DNA of 64,000 bases, from NCBI GenBank assembly GCA_033782935.1, contig JAWQEG010000509.1, forward strand, positions 948,501-1,012,500, read 5' to 3'. Below, piece after piece: positions 63,776-64,000 of this stretch (position 1 is the first letter of the stretch; the number at the start of each line of letters is the position of its first letter). The translations under genes were made by a program, and so were the position numbers. The notes under the pieces are model-generated. The model saw nothing but the letters and a program-made list of their open reading frames with translations, was not told the origin of the DNA and did no database searches. The DNA comes from Petrolisthes cinctipes. Its lineage: Eukaryota; Arthropoda; Malacostraca; Decapoda; Porcellanidae.

Positions 63776-64000
63776 GCCTACTCAGTGCCAGAATGTTTTC
63801 AAAATAAAGGCTCAAAACATGCTATAAATCGATATTTTGGGTGCCCAAAGTCAATATGTGCATGCATCTTCTGCACCCGTTTATATCTCAAATTCAGGCT
63901 CAAAGCACCCGGAAATTCAATATTTTGGGATCCCAGAAGCGATCTGTATATGCCTACTCCGTGTTAGAATAATTTCAAAATATTGGCCCATAACATGCTA

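Larger units (their letters stand above)
1..64000 (+). repeat. Tandem satellite array, about 363 copies of a 176-bp monomer
   Basis: The same 176-bp unit recurs head to tail from the first base to the last, always in one orientation. A convenient landmark is the start motif aaaacatgct, seen at 75 and 251 and in variant form at 63,990. Spacing between equivalent points gives 175.8-175.9 bp per unit (3,340/19; 1,759/10; 8,092/46). Variation is mostly base substitution with 1-5 bp indels; only one monomer (near 63,540-63,603) differs in length by more than about 10 bp. I saw no stretch longer than about 30 bp that does not align to the monomer, so there is no gene or transposon between copies. 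Unit length and uniformity are typical of centromeric or pericentromeric satellites, where one unit roughly fits one nucleosome; the centromeric role is inferred. The family name and species are not recognised. Confidence 0.98.
58661..64000 (+). repeat. Most diverged monomers, likely array-edge type
   Basis: About 30 monomers with more private substitutions and larger indels than elsewhere. Examples are gggtgtctctaagtcg (58,687), tgtgtaagagaatcg (60,186), taatttcaagatattggccc (60,053, 60,763, 62,164), tttttggtgcccaaag with gcattatctg (61,500, 62,910), an A9 run (62,365), a 33-bp internal duplication (63,538-63,603) and a 9-bp insertion (63,757-63,775). Loss of homogeneity is what is expected towards the end of a satellite array. 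That interpretation is inference because the flank lies outside the window. Confidence 0.78.

Noticed and set aside
1..64000. CRISPR array
   Set aside because: Repeats are 176 bp, contiguous and without unique spacers; no cas-like gene is present.
1..64000. Assignment to a known plant or animal centromere satellite family
   Set aside because: The unit length fits several families, but the sequence does not match those I can recall, such as the Arabidopsis 178-bp or Brassica 176-bp repeats or primate alpha satellite. A database search would be needed, so no name is given.

Overview
The whole 64,000-base window is one uninterrupted, head-to-tail satellite DNA array. The repeat unit is about 176 bp, all copies lie in the same orientation, and there are about 363 copies (spacing between equivalent points averages 175.8-175.9 bp). 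I find no protein-coding gene, rRNA, tRNA, CRISPR array, transposon or other non-satellite sequence. The many short open frames (mostly 60-170 codons, plus strand) are by-products of a 176-bp repeat that is poor in stop codons. The window therefore comes from a large eukaryotic satellite block, most likely centromeric or pericentromeric heterochromatin. The unit length suits a plant-type centromere satellite, but I do not recognise the sequence from a named family and cannot assign a species; animal satellites of this length also exist.

Monomer: my hand consensus is about 40% G+C (71 of 176) and has seven CpG sites. It is itself an old dimer. Bases 1-88 and 89-176 align without gaps at about 59 of 88 positions. 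In the first full copy the halves are 75-162 and 163-250. Every higher-order period I measured is a multiple of 176 bp, never an odd multiple of 88, so present-day exchange runs in the 176-bp register.

Layout. 1-3,315: mixed monomers. 3,316-11,310: a strong higher-order repeat of 3,340 bp (19 monomers), with a rearranged partial copy (3,316-4,501), two complete copies (4,502-7,841 and 7,842-11,181) and a stub (11,182-11,310). 11,311-15,624: more diverged monomers resembling those at the right end. 15,625-33,779: mixed monomers with small local duplications (352-bp dimers at 15,625-16,328 and 27,530-28,233, and blocks repeated at +528, +1,584 and +1,934). 33,780-39,790 and 41,519-48,060: two collinear copies of a block of about 6 kb that differ by gains and losses of whole monomers. 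48,061-51,529: mixed. 51,530-55,134: two copies of a 1,759-bp decamer that look almost identical, each built from two 880-bp pentamers. 55,135-58,660: hexamer (1,054 bp) and pentamer (879 bp) duplications. 58,661-64,000: the most diverged monomers, with odd insertions, resembling the edge of an array.

Nothing here acts as a gene system. The content of interest is architectural: a nested hierarchy (possibly 22, then 88, 176, 352, 880, 1,759, 3,340 and about 6,000 bp), homogenised patches beside decayed ones, and a marker monomer variant scattered at multiples of 176 bp. All comparisons were made by eye; block edges are good to about 10-20 bp where exact bases are given and about 100 bp elsewhere.
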